A stretch of DNA of 64,000 nucleotides from Yponomeuta sedellus. Taxonomy: Eukaryota; Arthropoda; Insecta; Lepidoptera; Yponomeutidae. Positions within the stretch are counted from its first letter, which is position 1; every line of letters starts with the position of its first letter. The position numbers were made by a program, and so were the translations under genes. The DNA lies in NCBI GenBank assembly GCA_934045075.1, contig OW203732.1:4505501-4569500 (forward strand). The letters run 5' to 3'. Below, piece by piece: positions 53,493-63,292 of this stretch. Below the pieces are notes generated by a model. That model was not told where the DNA came from, did no database searches, and saw nothing but the letters and a program-made list of their open reading frames with translations.

Positions 53493-53622
53493 CTAACCCG
53501 TGCTAAGGACAATTTTAAAAACCTGTTTAAAGGGTAAAAATAAATGACTAACCGTGCCAGAGGTCGCGAGTTCAAGTCTCGGCATGAGTGGAATTTATAG
53601 CCCCTAAATAGGTTTTTAAAAT
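53493..53622. mobile_element. Short foldback tSINE-1 copy
   Basis: Reverse tail 'taacccgtgctaaggacaat' to 'aacctgtttaaagggtaaaa', then forward B-box part 'gaggtcgcgagttcaagtct' and tail start 'ttatagcccctaaatagg'. The tRNA-like head is almost lost. Confidence 0.7.
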
Positions 53623-53631
53623 CTATTCTTA

Positions 53632-53809
53632 ACTAGCTGACCACGCGAACTACATGCCGCCTAACAGTCGATTCATATTTTTTTTCTCTCCGTAAGAACC
53701 ATCCTCGTACTTCAAGGAATAGTCTAAAAAAAGGATTAGCGAAATCGGTCCAGCTGCTCTCGAGATTTGCACTTACCAACACATTCAGCGATTTATTTTT
53801 ATATTAAAG
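53632..53809 (-). mobile_element. Helitron-like fragment, reverse, abutting the next
   Basis: 'actagctgaccacgcgaact' to 'atttatttttatattaaaga'. Its 5' end touches the 3' end of the next copy without spacer. Confidence 0.6.
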
Positions 53810-53985
53810 ACTAGCTGACCCAGCAAACTTCGTACCGCCTAACAGTAGACTCTTAATTTTTTTTATATTTCTCTCCGTAAGAACCATCCTCGTACTTCAA
53901 GGAATAGTCTAAAATAGAATTATCGAAATCGGTCCAGCCGCTCTCGAGATTTGCGCTTACCAACACATTCATTTTTAAATTAAAG
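53810..53985 (-). mobile_element. Helitron-like fragment, reverse, second of a tandem pair
   Basis: 'actagctgacccagcaaact' to 'catttttaaattaaaga', with the shared interior 'ccatcctcgtacttcaagga'. End-to-end insertion is a known Helitron habit. Confidence 0.6.
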
Positions 53986-55630
53986 ATAAATAATACTATA
54001 GTAATATCATACTTTTACCTATTGGAAGTGGTTATCGTTCCTAAAAACGTTTTATGTTTCGCATCGTTTCAATAAGGCGAATTCTCTGACTAGTGCTTAT
54101 CACAAAGCCTCTCATCAATTGTCCCCGGCACCGTTCTCACCTCGGGTGGTCCGCGATGATCGAGCAGCTAACGAGCAGCGCGATGCTCGCCACTGATCCT
54201 GCGCCGGCGACACGAGGCAGCGCGGCTCAGATGATCAACTGGGGATTGCTGCAATAATATTGAGAAACTTGAAAACGTGGGACAAAAAACCGTACGGGAT
54301 CGTGTAGGAGTGAGATTTAGTCTCTTAACTTTTAGAATATACCTCGTCTACTATCGGACAGAATCGGATATATTCGTGTAATAGAACTCGATAGTTCTAT
54401 TACACGAATATTTCGATAAATATGACACTTAATTTTGAAATCAGAACTAACATCTCGCACTCTTTTGCTGTTTGTTATCAATATATTTTCGATTTAATTA
54501 TTTATGTACATGCACCACGTACCGACTATATTCTTCATGCTATCCACTCCATCCAAAGGTTGTCTGGAAAAGATCGCTCTTAGAAAGGTAGACAAGGTTA
54601 GTCTCTGCCCACCAGACGAACTGCGTCATACGATTAAAGTAAATTGTGTTAATTATAGAATTTGGGCCTACAGCACAATCACGTCTATAACCGATACTGC
54701 TGGTAGACCCAAATCACTGGCCTCACACACGAGTAACTTTGGTCCCTAACAAAATTTTCCTGCTAAAATAACTCTTTGATTGTTACAGGTATACATATAA
54801 GACAGTGGACAGCAGAGGAACTCGAAGACACACGACGTACGTAACACAAAGTTCACCATAACCTATTACTCTACATATCTTGTCTTTGTGAATCATTTAT
54901 CACTCTGCCCTTAGCAACCAACGTACCGACTGCAGCTAGAGAAAAGCAGATCCATCTGCCGGGCCAACATGACAGGCGGAGACTTGGCTTTTGTCTACGC
55001 TTACAGTTTTGTTTCTCTTTCTACCTTAGGGAATTTCAGCATTACCGTCTCGCTTAGAAACAGACAAAAGTCTAGTCTACGTCTGCCATGTTGCAAGGAC
55101 TGGAGAAAGGTCTTCTCTACCGCTCCATCCGTCTTTTGCAAGTATCACAATATTCAAATGTACACATATAATTTGTATCGACATTGTGTACAATATCTTC
55201 TTAAGAACTACATTATAAACACATTGTTATCAAGTTTGTCATATCATGTTTGCGAGGCTACGTAAACAATAATTGCCCCTTAGGTATCAGGAAATCATGA
55301 ACGCCAGCGGGAACTGAGTCTTGCAGCTAGGGTCTTGGCGGTCTGGTCGGTGTTGAAGATTCCCTACTGGCCTGCTAAGTCCCAAGCTGCATGACGAAGT
55401 GTCTACGAAAGAAGAAATCGGAGTGGACTTTGTCTGCATTAAAATAAGGTTTATAATTTAAAACATACCGACGTTGCCTTGGAAGGTTGCATGATTACGA
55501 GGAGGATTGGCGATGCGTGCTGCAGATGGCTAGCGAGAGCCTGTGAGTTGAGGTAATAGTTTAAAATGGTCACTATTCTCTTTGCTAAGTTTTCGCTTAA
55601 TGAGCCGTTTTCTGCGAAAATTCACAAAAT
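53986..55630. other. Non-coding DNA; GC-rich island at 54105-54262
   Basis: 54105-54262 is GC-rich and repeat-free. On the minus strand it is bounded by 'attattgcag' (possible 3' splice site, near 54255) and 'cgag|gtgagaa' (possible 5' splice site, near 54142), which would frame an exon of about 110 bp. No frame is clearly coding. 54335-54435 is a dispersed repeat shared with 38735-38815. It contains a perfect palindrome with arms ATTCGTGTAATAGAACT (54373-54411). Plus frames at 54504 and 54969 have no motif. Confidence 0.35.
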
Positions 55631-55764
55631 ACTTCATAGATGGCGCTTATAGGCGTGCTCATACAAGAACAGGGACACGGCTGTCAAATTTTCCTCAGCG
55701 CAAATTAATTTTGACACCCGTATTCCAGTTCTTCTATGGCCACTCCTATTAGCGCCATTTGTGA
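55631..55764. mobile_element. Foldback element, imperfect arms of about 55 bp
   Basis: 'atagatggcgcttataggcg' and 'acacggctgtcaaatttt' on the left mirror 'aattttgacacccgtattcc' and 'cactcctattagcgccattt' on the right, around a loop of about 12 bp. Non-coding; reverse 60-codon frame is a by-product. Confidence 0.6.
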
Positions 55765-55958
55765 ATTGCTTCGGGAATTTGTGATGAAAATGGCTCATTG
55801 AAAAGGCCAAGAACAAAATCTACAACATCTGAACCTTGATTGTAAATGTTACTGGACTCGTGGTGCCAACCTTAAATATCATTAAGGCGCTTAGGGGCGC
55901 TAACTAGCGCTACGAATAGAATAAAATCATAACTTGTTTTATAATACATTTTTATCTA

Positions 55959-56215
55959 CAGTCTATTTATTCTTACTTGTCCAATTTAGTAAACAAGATT
56001 CTAACCTTAAAATTGAGATTAGATGCCTAAACTAGACATTTTGTCGCAAATTCATGAACTATCATGAACTATGTTTATAAAATTGGCAGCGTGTTATACA
56101 AAAAAGTGTTCCAGGTTACTTCATTTATGGAAATATGGCAGTTTTGGACTAAAAAGTCACAGTCTAACGGTAGAATATTGTTTACTAAATTGGACAAGTA
56201 AGAATAAATAGACTG
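55959..56215. mobile_element. Tc1/mariner-like MITE, intact
   Basis: 257 bp; ends CAGTCTATTTATTCTTACTT and AAGTAAGAATAAATAGACTG, TA on both sides. Interior 'ggttacttcatttatggaaa' and 'tatggcagtttt' is shared with 37238-37554. This copy lacks the SINE insert. Confidence 0.8.
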
Positions 56216-56216
56216 T

Positions 56217-56438
56217 AAAAGTAAACATGAGAAATTTTAAGAACTATGATAACTATTTTTTTGAACCTACGAGTACAATCTACAACCTAGGATCAACAAT
56301 CTAGGACTTCGATTTCCGTCAAAAACGGCCGTTTTTAGCGGAAATCGATTAAAGTCCTACGATATTTATACTACATTCTAGGCTGTATGTTCAAAAACTA
56401 GTTGCCACAGATATTAAGATTTCTCATGTTTACTTTTT
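56217..56438. mobile_element. 222-bp foldback element
   Basis: AAAAGTAAACATGAGAAATT at the left and 'atttctcatgtttacttttt' at the right begin two arms of about 110 bp, which meet at 'aaaacggccgtttttagcgg' near 56327. Adjacent to the MITE, possibly sharing its TA. No ORF. Confidence 0.75.
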
Positions 56439-56466
56439 GAACAAAAAAAACGTTTTATAAACAATT

Positions 56467-56728
56467 ATATAATCATGTGGGTACAGTGATATCATGATAT
56501 CATTCCGATGTAAAAACCTAACTGCAAAGTAGGTAGTCGGGGCTGTAAGTGATGCAATTTACTTAAGCTAGATGTCGCTGCCTGTACGTAATACAGAGAA
56601 TAGTGTAAGGAGGTTCGAAATTTCACTGATGCCATGCCGGTGAGTCGCCCATTGGCTCAATTGGAAGAGCGCTGGCACGGATAGCCAGAGGTCGCGGGCT
56701 CGAATCCCGGCATGGGTGGAATTTTTTG
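56467..56728 (+). mobile_element. tSINE-1 with altered 3' end
   Basis: Full spacer ('gcaaagtaggtagtcggggc'), tRNA-like head with A box 'ttggctcaattggaagagcg' and B box GGCTCGAATCC, then 'gggtggaattttt', after which the usual tail is missing. The sequence becomes 'ggaaaaaatgtaaaggtctc', with 'gtctgaccaaagtggccaga' forming a small hairpin. Confidence 0.75.
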
Positions 56729-56814
56729 GAAAAAATGTAAAGGTCTCGTCTGACCAAAGTGGCCAGACGGACGCCCTCCGGCTAAGTGGTCCAAGCGACC
56801 GGAGGTCATCTTAT

Positions 56815-56912
56815 TATTATTATTAAATTCTTTATTACACCTGTAAAGATTGTACAATTGGCGGGCTTAATACTAAATAGTATTTTATTCTAGCCAACCA
56901 ACAGGTGACGTG
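56815..56912 (-). repeat. LINE 3'-end fragment
   Basis: TTATTATTATTA run, 'attctttattacacctgtaa', 'ggcgggcttaatactaaata' and 'ctagccaaccaacaggtgac'; see also 5280-5372. Confidence 0.65.
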
Positions 56913-56992
56913 GAGAAGGTGGGGGTAATCACAAACGGTGAGGTGATTTTTATTCCATTGGTGGCGCTAGCTGGCGCCCTTAAGCGCCTTAA

Positions 56993-57854
56993 CTCAGCTT
57001 TTTTGCCATAATACAAAAGTATGTGTGACAAGGCACTTATAAGCATCATTATCGGCACTTTTTAAGTTTCCTTTAAAACTAACCCTAGATAAATAGTAAC
57101 AGTCCATTTCATTATCATATTTTACGTCGGATTCTATCGTTAGAGCTTCCTGGGAGTAACGTAAGTGCAAATATTTCAATAAAGGAACGCCATCTATGGG
57201 AAAGAGAACCGCTTTAACTACTTTGACCACTAATGTACCACAAGTCTTGAGGCTCAAATTGTTTTTATACTCGCAGTGACAAATAAGGTTTAAATCAAAG
57301 TCAATTTATTAATTTAAGCATCATTATCGTCACTTGGTGCCTTAAGGAGATGTCACTTGGTTTTAGAAGGCTATCGGAGATCGCGCTCGAGTCCTCGTGT
57401 GTTGCGCCCACAGACATGGATCTACCTAGACAGCGCAAGCGCACCTACTTCGCTTGCAAGACTTATGTGCCACGCGCCTTTGGAGCCGCAACTTAGAGTC
57501 CGTACTCGGCTCGTAGTGTGACGTCGTTAAAACATACAAAATTCCTCATTCCTTAGTGAGAAATTAACATTTATACATAGGTCTATTCCATTTCACCTTG
57601 TATAAACTATATATTAAATTGCATTTGTACTGTTTTCTTGTTTTTTTGCACGCCTACCAGTTTTTCTTTTACCTCCTCCGGTTGACTTGTAGAAAAGCAT
57701 TAAGTCCGCCGCATTGTACATTTATTTAAGTGCAGTAAAGTATCAATACATAATAAATAGTAAAAATACAGCAAACGTTCTTGAACCCAAGTAAGAGGGA
57801 AAACATTACGGCTAGTGGAAGTTATGTAACTTCCACTAGCCGAAATGTTTTTCT
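56993..57854. other. Non-coding DNA with strong hairpin
   Basis: The minus frame 56994-57257 (87 codons) has no recognised domain. 57809-57824 (CGGCTAGTGGAAGTTA) pairs perfectly with 57827-57842 around two bases; the flanking AAAACATT/AATGTTTT extends the stem. 57360-57500 is GC-richer ('tcggagatcgcgctcgagtc'). Confidence 0.45.
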
Positions 57855-58030
57855 TTTTATGTAGTCCCACTGCAGTGGAACGTACCTTGTCTCAGAGAGA
57901 GAGTTTGGGCTTAATTACCACGCGTGCCCACCACGCTGAATTTCAAGATCTCCTCATACGCTCAGGTTTCTTCACGATGTTTTCTTTCACAGTTAGCCAG
58001 TGGCCACTATAACTTCAGAAATTGGTACAT
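57855..58030 (-). repeat. SINE-C, reverse
   Basis: 'gtagtcccactgcagtggaa', 'gtctcagagagagagtttgg', 'cttaattaccacgcgtgccc', 'caggtttcttcacgatgttt' and 'cacagttagccagtggccac'. Confidence 0.65.
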
Positions 58031-59163
58031 TAATTATTATGGCCACTATAACGTACATAACTTAGAATAACTTGGCCGTAATAATAGTTATTGTAAAATC
58101 TTGGCATGCTTCGTTCTCATACAAATGGCAGCGCTAGCGTTGGCTAGACAGAACATGTCTGTGGTTGTGGCACTCGACTCTCGGCGTCAACATGGTAATA
58201 TTATACTTTCTGGCGCCAATGCTCGCAACACTGTAGGCACTAATAAATCACTCTTATATTATATGGTTTACTGGCACTACCTCTTCCACTGTCCGCAATA
58301 TCGTGGATTAGCTAGAAGAAAATACTGTCTAGTATTAAACTCGCCTTTGTACAAATTTGTTTTAGTGCAATAAAGAATTTTCATTCATTCATTTACTAGC
58401 ACGTAGTCTAGGAGCGGTGGTGTGAGACTGGCTGCGCTGAGCTCAGCCTGTGTAATACGACGACGTTAGTCGCGCGCTTTTTAAAGCTTTTAAGTCAAAA
58501 GTCGCGACTTTCCGTGTCTAAATGAAAAGCAATGTTTTATTGAAAAATGACAAATGCAATCAAAAGAATAACGATATCAATATCAACCCTTGTATGTCCC
58601 CACTGTTGGGGCACGGGTCTTTTCCTGCATCGCAGGAAGAGAAGAGAGAGAGAAGTGCCTACAGTGTTGCGAGCAACGGCGCCAAAAAGTATAATATTGC
58701 CATATTGACAGCAAGAGTCAAAAGAATAATATAAACTATATAAATACACAAAAGTATCGTCATATCATATAAAATAACATTAATAAATAAGCAAAATTGT
58801 CACTTTAAAAAAACAAAATTACACACACAATACAAACAAAACTAAATTATATAATTTTCACTCACACCGCCTCGAGTATCCGACCCAAAGCCTCCCATAA
58901 CGCAGGTAGCATTACCGCGCTAGGGAGATCCTTTGCATCAAATATGCTCCGAAGCGGTAGTCGAGTACATTAATTGTCGAATTCGACATTTGAGCGACAA
59001 AACGCGTGACTCGTGCCATAGTACTACCCAGGCAAGATATTGCAGATCGTGCCCAGTCCCCACAATTTCAATAGCGCTGGTAATACATAAGATTTCTCAA
59101 CAAGAAACAAAAATGTTCGACTCTTTTTTATTTTATGTTTAAACTTAAGAGTAATAGTCTAAA
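58031..59163. other. Non-coding DNA with an inverted pair of repeats
   Basis: 58176-58240 ('tggtaatattatactttctg', 'gctcgcaacactgtaggcac') is the reverse complement of 58655-58720. 58578-58640 is a reverse 5S-SINE end ('atcaacccttgtatgtcccc'). The 90-codon + frame at 58101-58373 runs over the first repeat and is not supported as a gene. Confidence 0.5.
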
Positions 59164-59552
59164 GCGCTCATAGCCTAGGAGAAGCGCTCGTAGCTTAGGC
59201 GTACCGGGTGATTGGAATCAATCACTTGGTTAAGCAACAACAGGCGCGGTCAGGTACAGGATGGGTGAGCGTCCCATGACTACCGCTAGTGGCATTTTTC
59301 CGAGCGCTTCCGTGCTTCGCAAGGCACGTTAAGCCGTTGGTGCCGGCTGTCATATAATGGCAGTCGTTAAGCTATGTCAGAGGCCTTATGGGCGGCTTGA
59401 TAACTTCTGACAGTAAGGCCCGCCACTGTCTTACAATTCTCCACCAACCCAGACTTGGCCCCCGTGGTGGAGTATGGCCTAACCTTTCTGCGATGCAAGA
59501 AGAGACCCGTGCCCCAGCAGTTGGGACATGCAAGGGTTGATAACGAGATGGA
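59164..59552 (+). mobile_element. 5S-SINE, full length with duplicated 5' end
   Basis: The first 20 bases occur twice: 'agcgctcatagcctagg' and 'agcgctcgtagcttagg'. Then 'gattggaatcaatcacttgg', 'ttaagcaacaacaggcgcgg', 'ggatgggtgagcgtccc' and the end 'caagggttgataacga'. It shares 'aggtacaggatgggtgagc' with 50751-51120, so the two belong to one subfamily. Confidence 0.85.
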
Positions 59553-59897
59553 TTTTTTTCTCGATGGAATTCACATACCACAATATTTTCAGTGTGTATA
59601 GAAAAAAATCACATCTTTTTGTAATACATTTTTGCAATTAACGGTGATTTTTGTATAAAAAGACCAGAGTGAAAAAGAGTCTTATAGAGCGTTTTCTAAA
59701 CATTTAAACACAAAATATGCGTAAAACCTTTTTCTTATTTCTACTGTTGTTATACATAAAATATAGTTGTTATACATAAAATATAGTTGTTATACATAAA
59801 ATATAGTTGTTATACATAAAATATAAGCTCTACTTTATTTCTTTGCCACTTGAGGCAAATTAAATGGTGAATTTTAGACAACTTTTCGTTTATAATA
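59553..59897. other. Non-coding DNA with 20-bp tandem repeat
   Basis: 59747-59826 holds four near-identical copies of TTGTTATACATAAAATATAG. Confidence 0.9.
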
Positions 59898-60115
59898 AAA
59901 CTAGTTGGTGCTCGCGTCTTCGTCTGCACAGGATTAATGCAGGACGCATTACAGGGATATCAAGTATTCTGTGTCTCAATTCAGGTCTTTGTTTATCTGT
60001 CGCCAAGTCTCAGATAAATTCGTTCAGCCGTTATGGCCAGATTGAGTAACTATTGTAACATGCAAACATCTTCATGAACTTTCACATTTATAATAAATAT
60101 TACAGTAGGATTGCC
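59898..60115 (+). repeat. Dispersed repeat ('actagttggtgctcgcgtc' family)
   Basis: 'ggtgctcgcgtcttcgtctg', 'gggatatcaagtattctgtg', 'tctcaattcaggtctttgtt', 'cgttcagccgttatggccag' and 'catgcaaacatcttcatgaa'; longest copy of the family at 12150 and 24571. Confidence 0.6.
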
Positions 60116-60635
60116 GTGCCGATTGTTATTTAAGTGTCTCATTTCAATTAATTTGACATGACCGAAACAAGAGTTGTGAATATAAATTTGCTATTCAGAA
60201 TACAGTAGCTGTACGTCCCCATGTGTATTATTAAGTGATACACATGTCGCTTATCAAGCGAGAGATCGGAGGCTCTGACACGGGGCCCGGATGATGCCGC
60301 TCGGTCCGCGGTTAGATATCGAGCTTATCTGCTCGATATTGTGAAGTGTCGAGCAAGGAAACTGGGGTGGCATTACGTAATGTAAGTGTCGGCTAAAAGA
60401 GAGGTTGACTATCGAATGTCACAATTTTTAGCACAGGTCATAGAGATGTCAAAACGAAGAGTAGATAAGAATTTACATCTTGCCTATTTGCATGGACATA
60501 CTTATCCTCTGGCTAAGGAACGCGCCAGCCCTCTGCACTCGATGCGTCGATTAGGCGCGCCGCTAGATCGTTCAACAGCAGGCATGCGTCTGAGCCCCAT
60601 GACCCTATCGTTTCGACCCAAGCGGCGCAAATATG
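60116..60635. other. Non-coding DNA with GC-richer patch
   Basis: 60275-60370 ('gacacggggcccggatgatg') and 60530-60630 are GC-richer. The 90-codon + frame (60386-60658) has no motif and ends in a LINE tail. Confidence 0.35.
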
Positions 60636-60892
60636 TCGTCGTCGTCAGGCTATACTAGTCCATTGGTGGACATAGCCCTCTCCTAAAGAGCGCCACGTTG
60701 TGCTATCATAGAGGGTAATGCCCTAATCCCCACGCTGGGCATGCGGGTTGCGGATCGCAGTTCGGTGTAATTGTACTGCAGGGGGCGCTGGTGCCCACCC
60801 CCCCGGTTTGTGTCCCTTAGTCGCCTTTTACGACACCCGCGGCTAGAATTGGGTTGGTGCTATTCTCTAGGCCGACACCACACAGCACAGCA
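60636..60892 (-). repeat. RTE-like LINE 3' region, reverse
   Basis: 'gtcgtcgtcaggctatacta', 'ccattggtggacatagccct' is the reverse LINE tail. 'tagtcgccttttacgacacc', 'cggctagaattgggttggtg' and 'aggccgacaccacacagca' are further LINE-type segments, so two tails may be joined. Confidence 0.55.
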
Positions 60893-61157
60893 AATATGTA
60901 ACTGTTTCTAATTGAACAGTACTTGCGCCGCTTGAGGCTTTCGGCAGCGCCACCCGGTAAACCAGCGGCTCTTTCACTCTAGGAAACATGGGAGGGACCA
61001 GCATGTCAAAACGAGTGGAGTCGAGTTAAAAAAAGCGAGTTTAAATTTTTTTTTACTTCAATTTAAAGGATTTTTTCCATGTCATTAGCACTAGCCCCAT
61101 TACAAGATAATAAACAAGTTGATAGCGAGCTTTGTTGCGGGCTCGAAACATTGTTGT

Positions 61158-61262
61158 AACTAAGGTCACAACTGTTGTAACCAAGGTTACAACTATTGTA
61201 ACCAAGGTTACAACTGTTGTGACCAAGGTTACAACTGTTTTTACTAAGGTTACAAAAGATGT
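61158..61262. repeat. 21-bp minisatellite, five units
   Basis: Units start at 61158, 61179, 61200, 61221 and 61242; consensus AACCAAGGTTACAACTGTTG plus T. GTAACC/GGTTAC makes each unit partly palindromic. 21 bp is seven codons, so the minus strand reads a heptapeptide repeat (VTLVTTV); this is probably a by-product. Confidence 0.9.
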
Positions 61263-61468
61263 TTCGTGGACCGTGCTCCCAAGTGCACAACATATTTCAT
61301 GATAACATCGCACCGCTATAGCGTCACCGTCTAACGAGCCGCGAAGGTCGCGTGGAGCTTTCCTCGTGACGTAGTGCTACGTAACGACGCATAAAATTGT
61401 ATCGGGTGTTGATATCAGTAGCGTTAATCTAATTCCTGTCAGTAGCAGGAAAATTGCATATGTTGTAT
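61263..61468. other. Non-coding DNA
   Basis: Nothing recognised. Confidence 0.4.
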
Positions 61469-62036
61469 TCGATATCAACCCTTGTATGTCCCCACTGCTG
61501 GGGCACGGGTCTCTTCCTGCATCGCAGGAAGGTTAGGCCATACTCCACCACGGGGGCCAAGTCCGAGTTGGTGAAGGTTTGTAAGACAGTGGCGGGTCTT
61601 ACTATCAGAAGTTGTCAAGCCGCCCATAAGGCCTCTGAAATGGCTTAGCGACTGACATTAAATGACAGCCGGCACCAACGGCCTAACGTGCCTTGCGAAG
61701 CACGGAAGCGCTCGGAAAAATGCTACTAGCGGTATTCAGGGGACGGTCACCCATCCTGCACCTGACCGCGCCTGTGCAATCACTCGGTTCGACTAGGCCG
61801 CGCTCGTGGCCTAGTCGAACCGAGTGATGGCACAGGCGCGTCAAGCCGCCCATAAGGCCTCTGAAATGGCTTAGCGACTGACATTAAATGACAGCCGGCA
61901 CCAACGGCCTAACGTGCCTTGCGAAGCACGGAAGCGCTCGGAAAAATGCTACTAGCGGTATTCAGGGGACGGTCACCCATCCTGCACCTGACCGCGCCTG
62001 TGCAATCACTCGGTTCGACTAGGCCACGAGCGCTTC
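61469..62036 (-). mobile_element. 5S-SINE with internal hairpin and identical duplication, reverse
   Basis: 61469-61800 is a complete reverse 5S-SINE. 61800-61840 is a short forward head ('cgctcgtggcctagtcgaac', 'cgagtgatggcacaggcgcg'), forming a near-perfect hairpin with the preceding 30 bases. 61841-62025 then repeats 61615-61799 with no difference I could find, including private variants such as 'tgctactagcggtattcagg'. The duplication is therefore younger than those variants. Confidence 0.85.
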
Positions 62037-63097
62037 ATATGTTGAATGCAAAGTTGTAATTGTTGTAAAAACATTGTAATACATAGCTCTCTTTTAGCGT
62101 CAAGTCAAGCCAATTTGAGACACAAAAAAACAAAATATTCTTTACCAGAACAGGCCCGCCAACTAAATTATATTGTGATGTTTATCGAAGCGGTTATAGT
62201 AGCACGCGGCCCTGTATAAGAATTCATGGATGTTTAATCACACCAATTTGACATTCTTTTGTTTTAGCATAGCCTAACCTAAAGATCTTTAGTAGGTCCG
62301 AAAGATATTTGGGGTTCCGCGACTCACACCCGTCACTATTTTGTCGAATTATTTGACTGTGGAATCATGATTGCTTAGCTTGAAGTGAAGTCAAATCTTG
62401 TATTAATTGATGTTTTGATAGCGGTTCCATAAGACAAAAAAGCTTTATTGGTGTTCCATAACTCAAAAATTTCAAAAACCGCTGGCCCATCCAATGCGTT
62501 ATATATAACTGTGACCACAATCTAGGTAACTAAAAACTAAAAATGATCGTAAACCATCAAAATGAAATGCACCCATGCGCTGCGTGATCTTCATACAAAA
62601 GACATCAACGCGCAGTGCTTTAAAGTAAGTTCTGTCTTTAAGAATGCGAACTCCTTGTTTGTTTATCTAACATAGTAAACGACAACTGGAATGATGTCTC
62701 CTCTCGTAATTTAATTGTCAATGCTTACACAATACTCGCCACGATCCAAAATAGAAACAAGCAACTTCACAATGTCCCCATAGAAAGTCACCGAATGCAT
62801 TAATTAAATCAAAGGCTTTTGATTGAGCGACACGCGGCGCTCGGAGGCTGTCGCGCTTTGATCTGCGCCGGTCGGGTTTATCCTATTGTGCCCCGTCTGC
62901 TGAAACTGACAACGGATCTCTATTCCAGTAGAATTGCTGCCGGACTGCTTACAATACATGTTCATTATAATTTATTGACTGAAAAAGTGAATCTCACAGA
63001 AAAATTGCAGATGCCATAACCGGTCACAACAAAACTTTTAAAATGTGTTTGCATGTCGAATACTGAGGTGTTCAATGGTTCTATTTTGAAAGTTGAT
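62037..63097. other. Non-coding DNA with GC-richer patch
   Basis: 62820-62945 is GC-richer ('gacacgcggcgctcggaggc'); the 66-codon + frame there starts at TTG and has no motif. Confidence 0.35.
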
Positions 63098-63185
63098 AAA
63101 GCGAGAGTAATCTGTCACGATCGTGGCAAGTGGCAGTCTCTGATCTCTGCCTACCCCTCTGGGATACAGGCGTGAGGTTATATTG
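63098..63185 (+). repeat. RTE-like LINE tail fragment
   Basis: 'cacgatcgtggcaagtggca', 'ctctgcctacccctctggga' and 'tacaggcgtgaggttat'. Confidence 0.7.
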
Positions 63186-63292
63186 TGTTATGTTAACGAC
63201 AACGTAAAACGACTAAGAGAGTTTTCGTTAGGTTGGATTATTTGTCTGGTCTTCGACTCTCGCTTCTTCCTCTTCTTACAGTGTCTGTCCGA

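Larger units (their letters stand above)
55882..56992. mobile_element. Composite inverted-repeat element with nested insertions
   Basis: Left arm 55882-55935 (TTAAGGCGCTTAGGGGCGCT, then 'aactagcgctacgaataga') is the imperfect reverse complement of 56940-56992 (ending CCCTTAAGCGCCTTAA). Between the arms lie a Tc1-like MITE, a 222-bp foldback, a tSINE-1 and a LINE end (next entries). The arms may be ends of one DNA transposon filled by insertions, or two copies of a repeat in opposite orientation. Confidence 0.55.

Noticed and set aside
58101..58373. 90-codon plus ORF
   Set aside because: Overlaps a dispersed inverted repeat, begins at a non-ATG codon and shows no domain.
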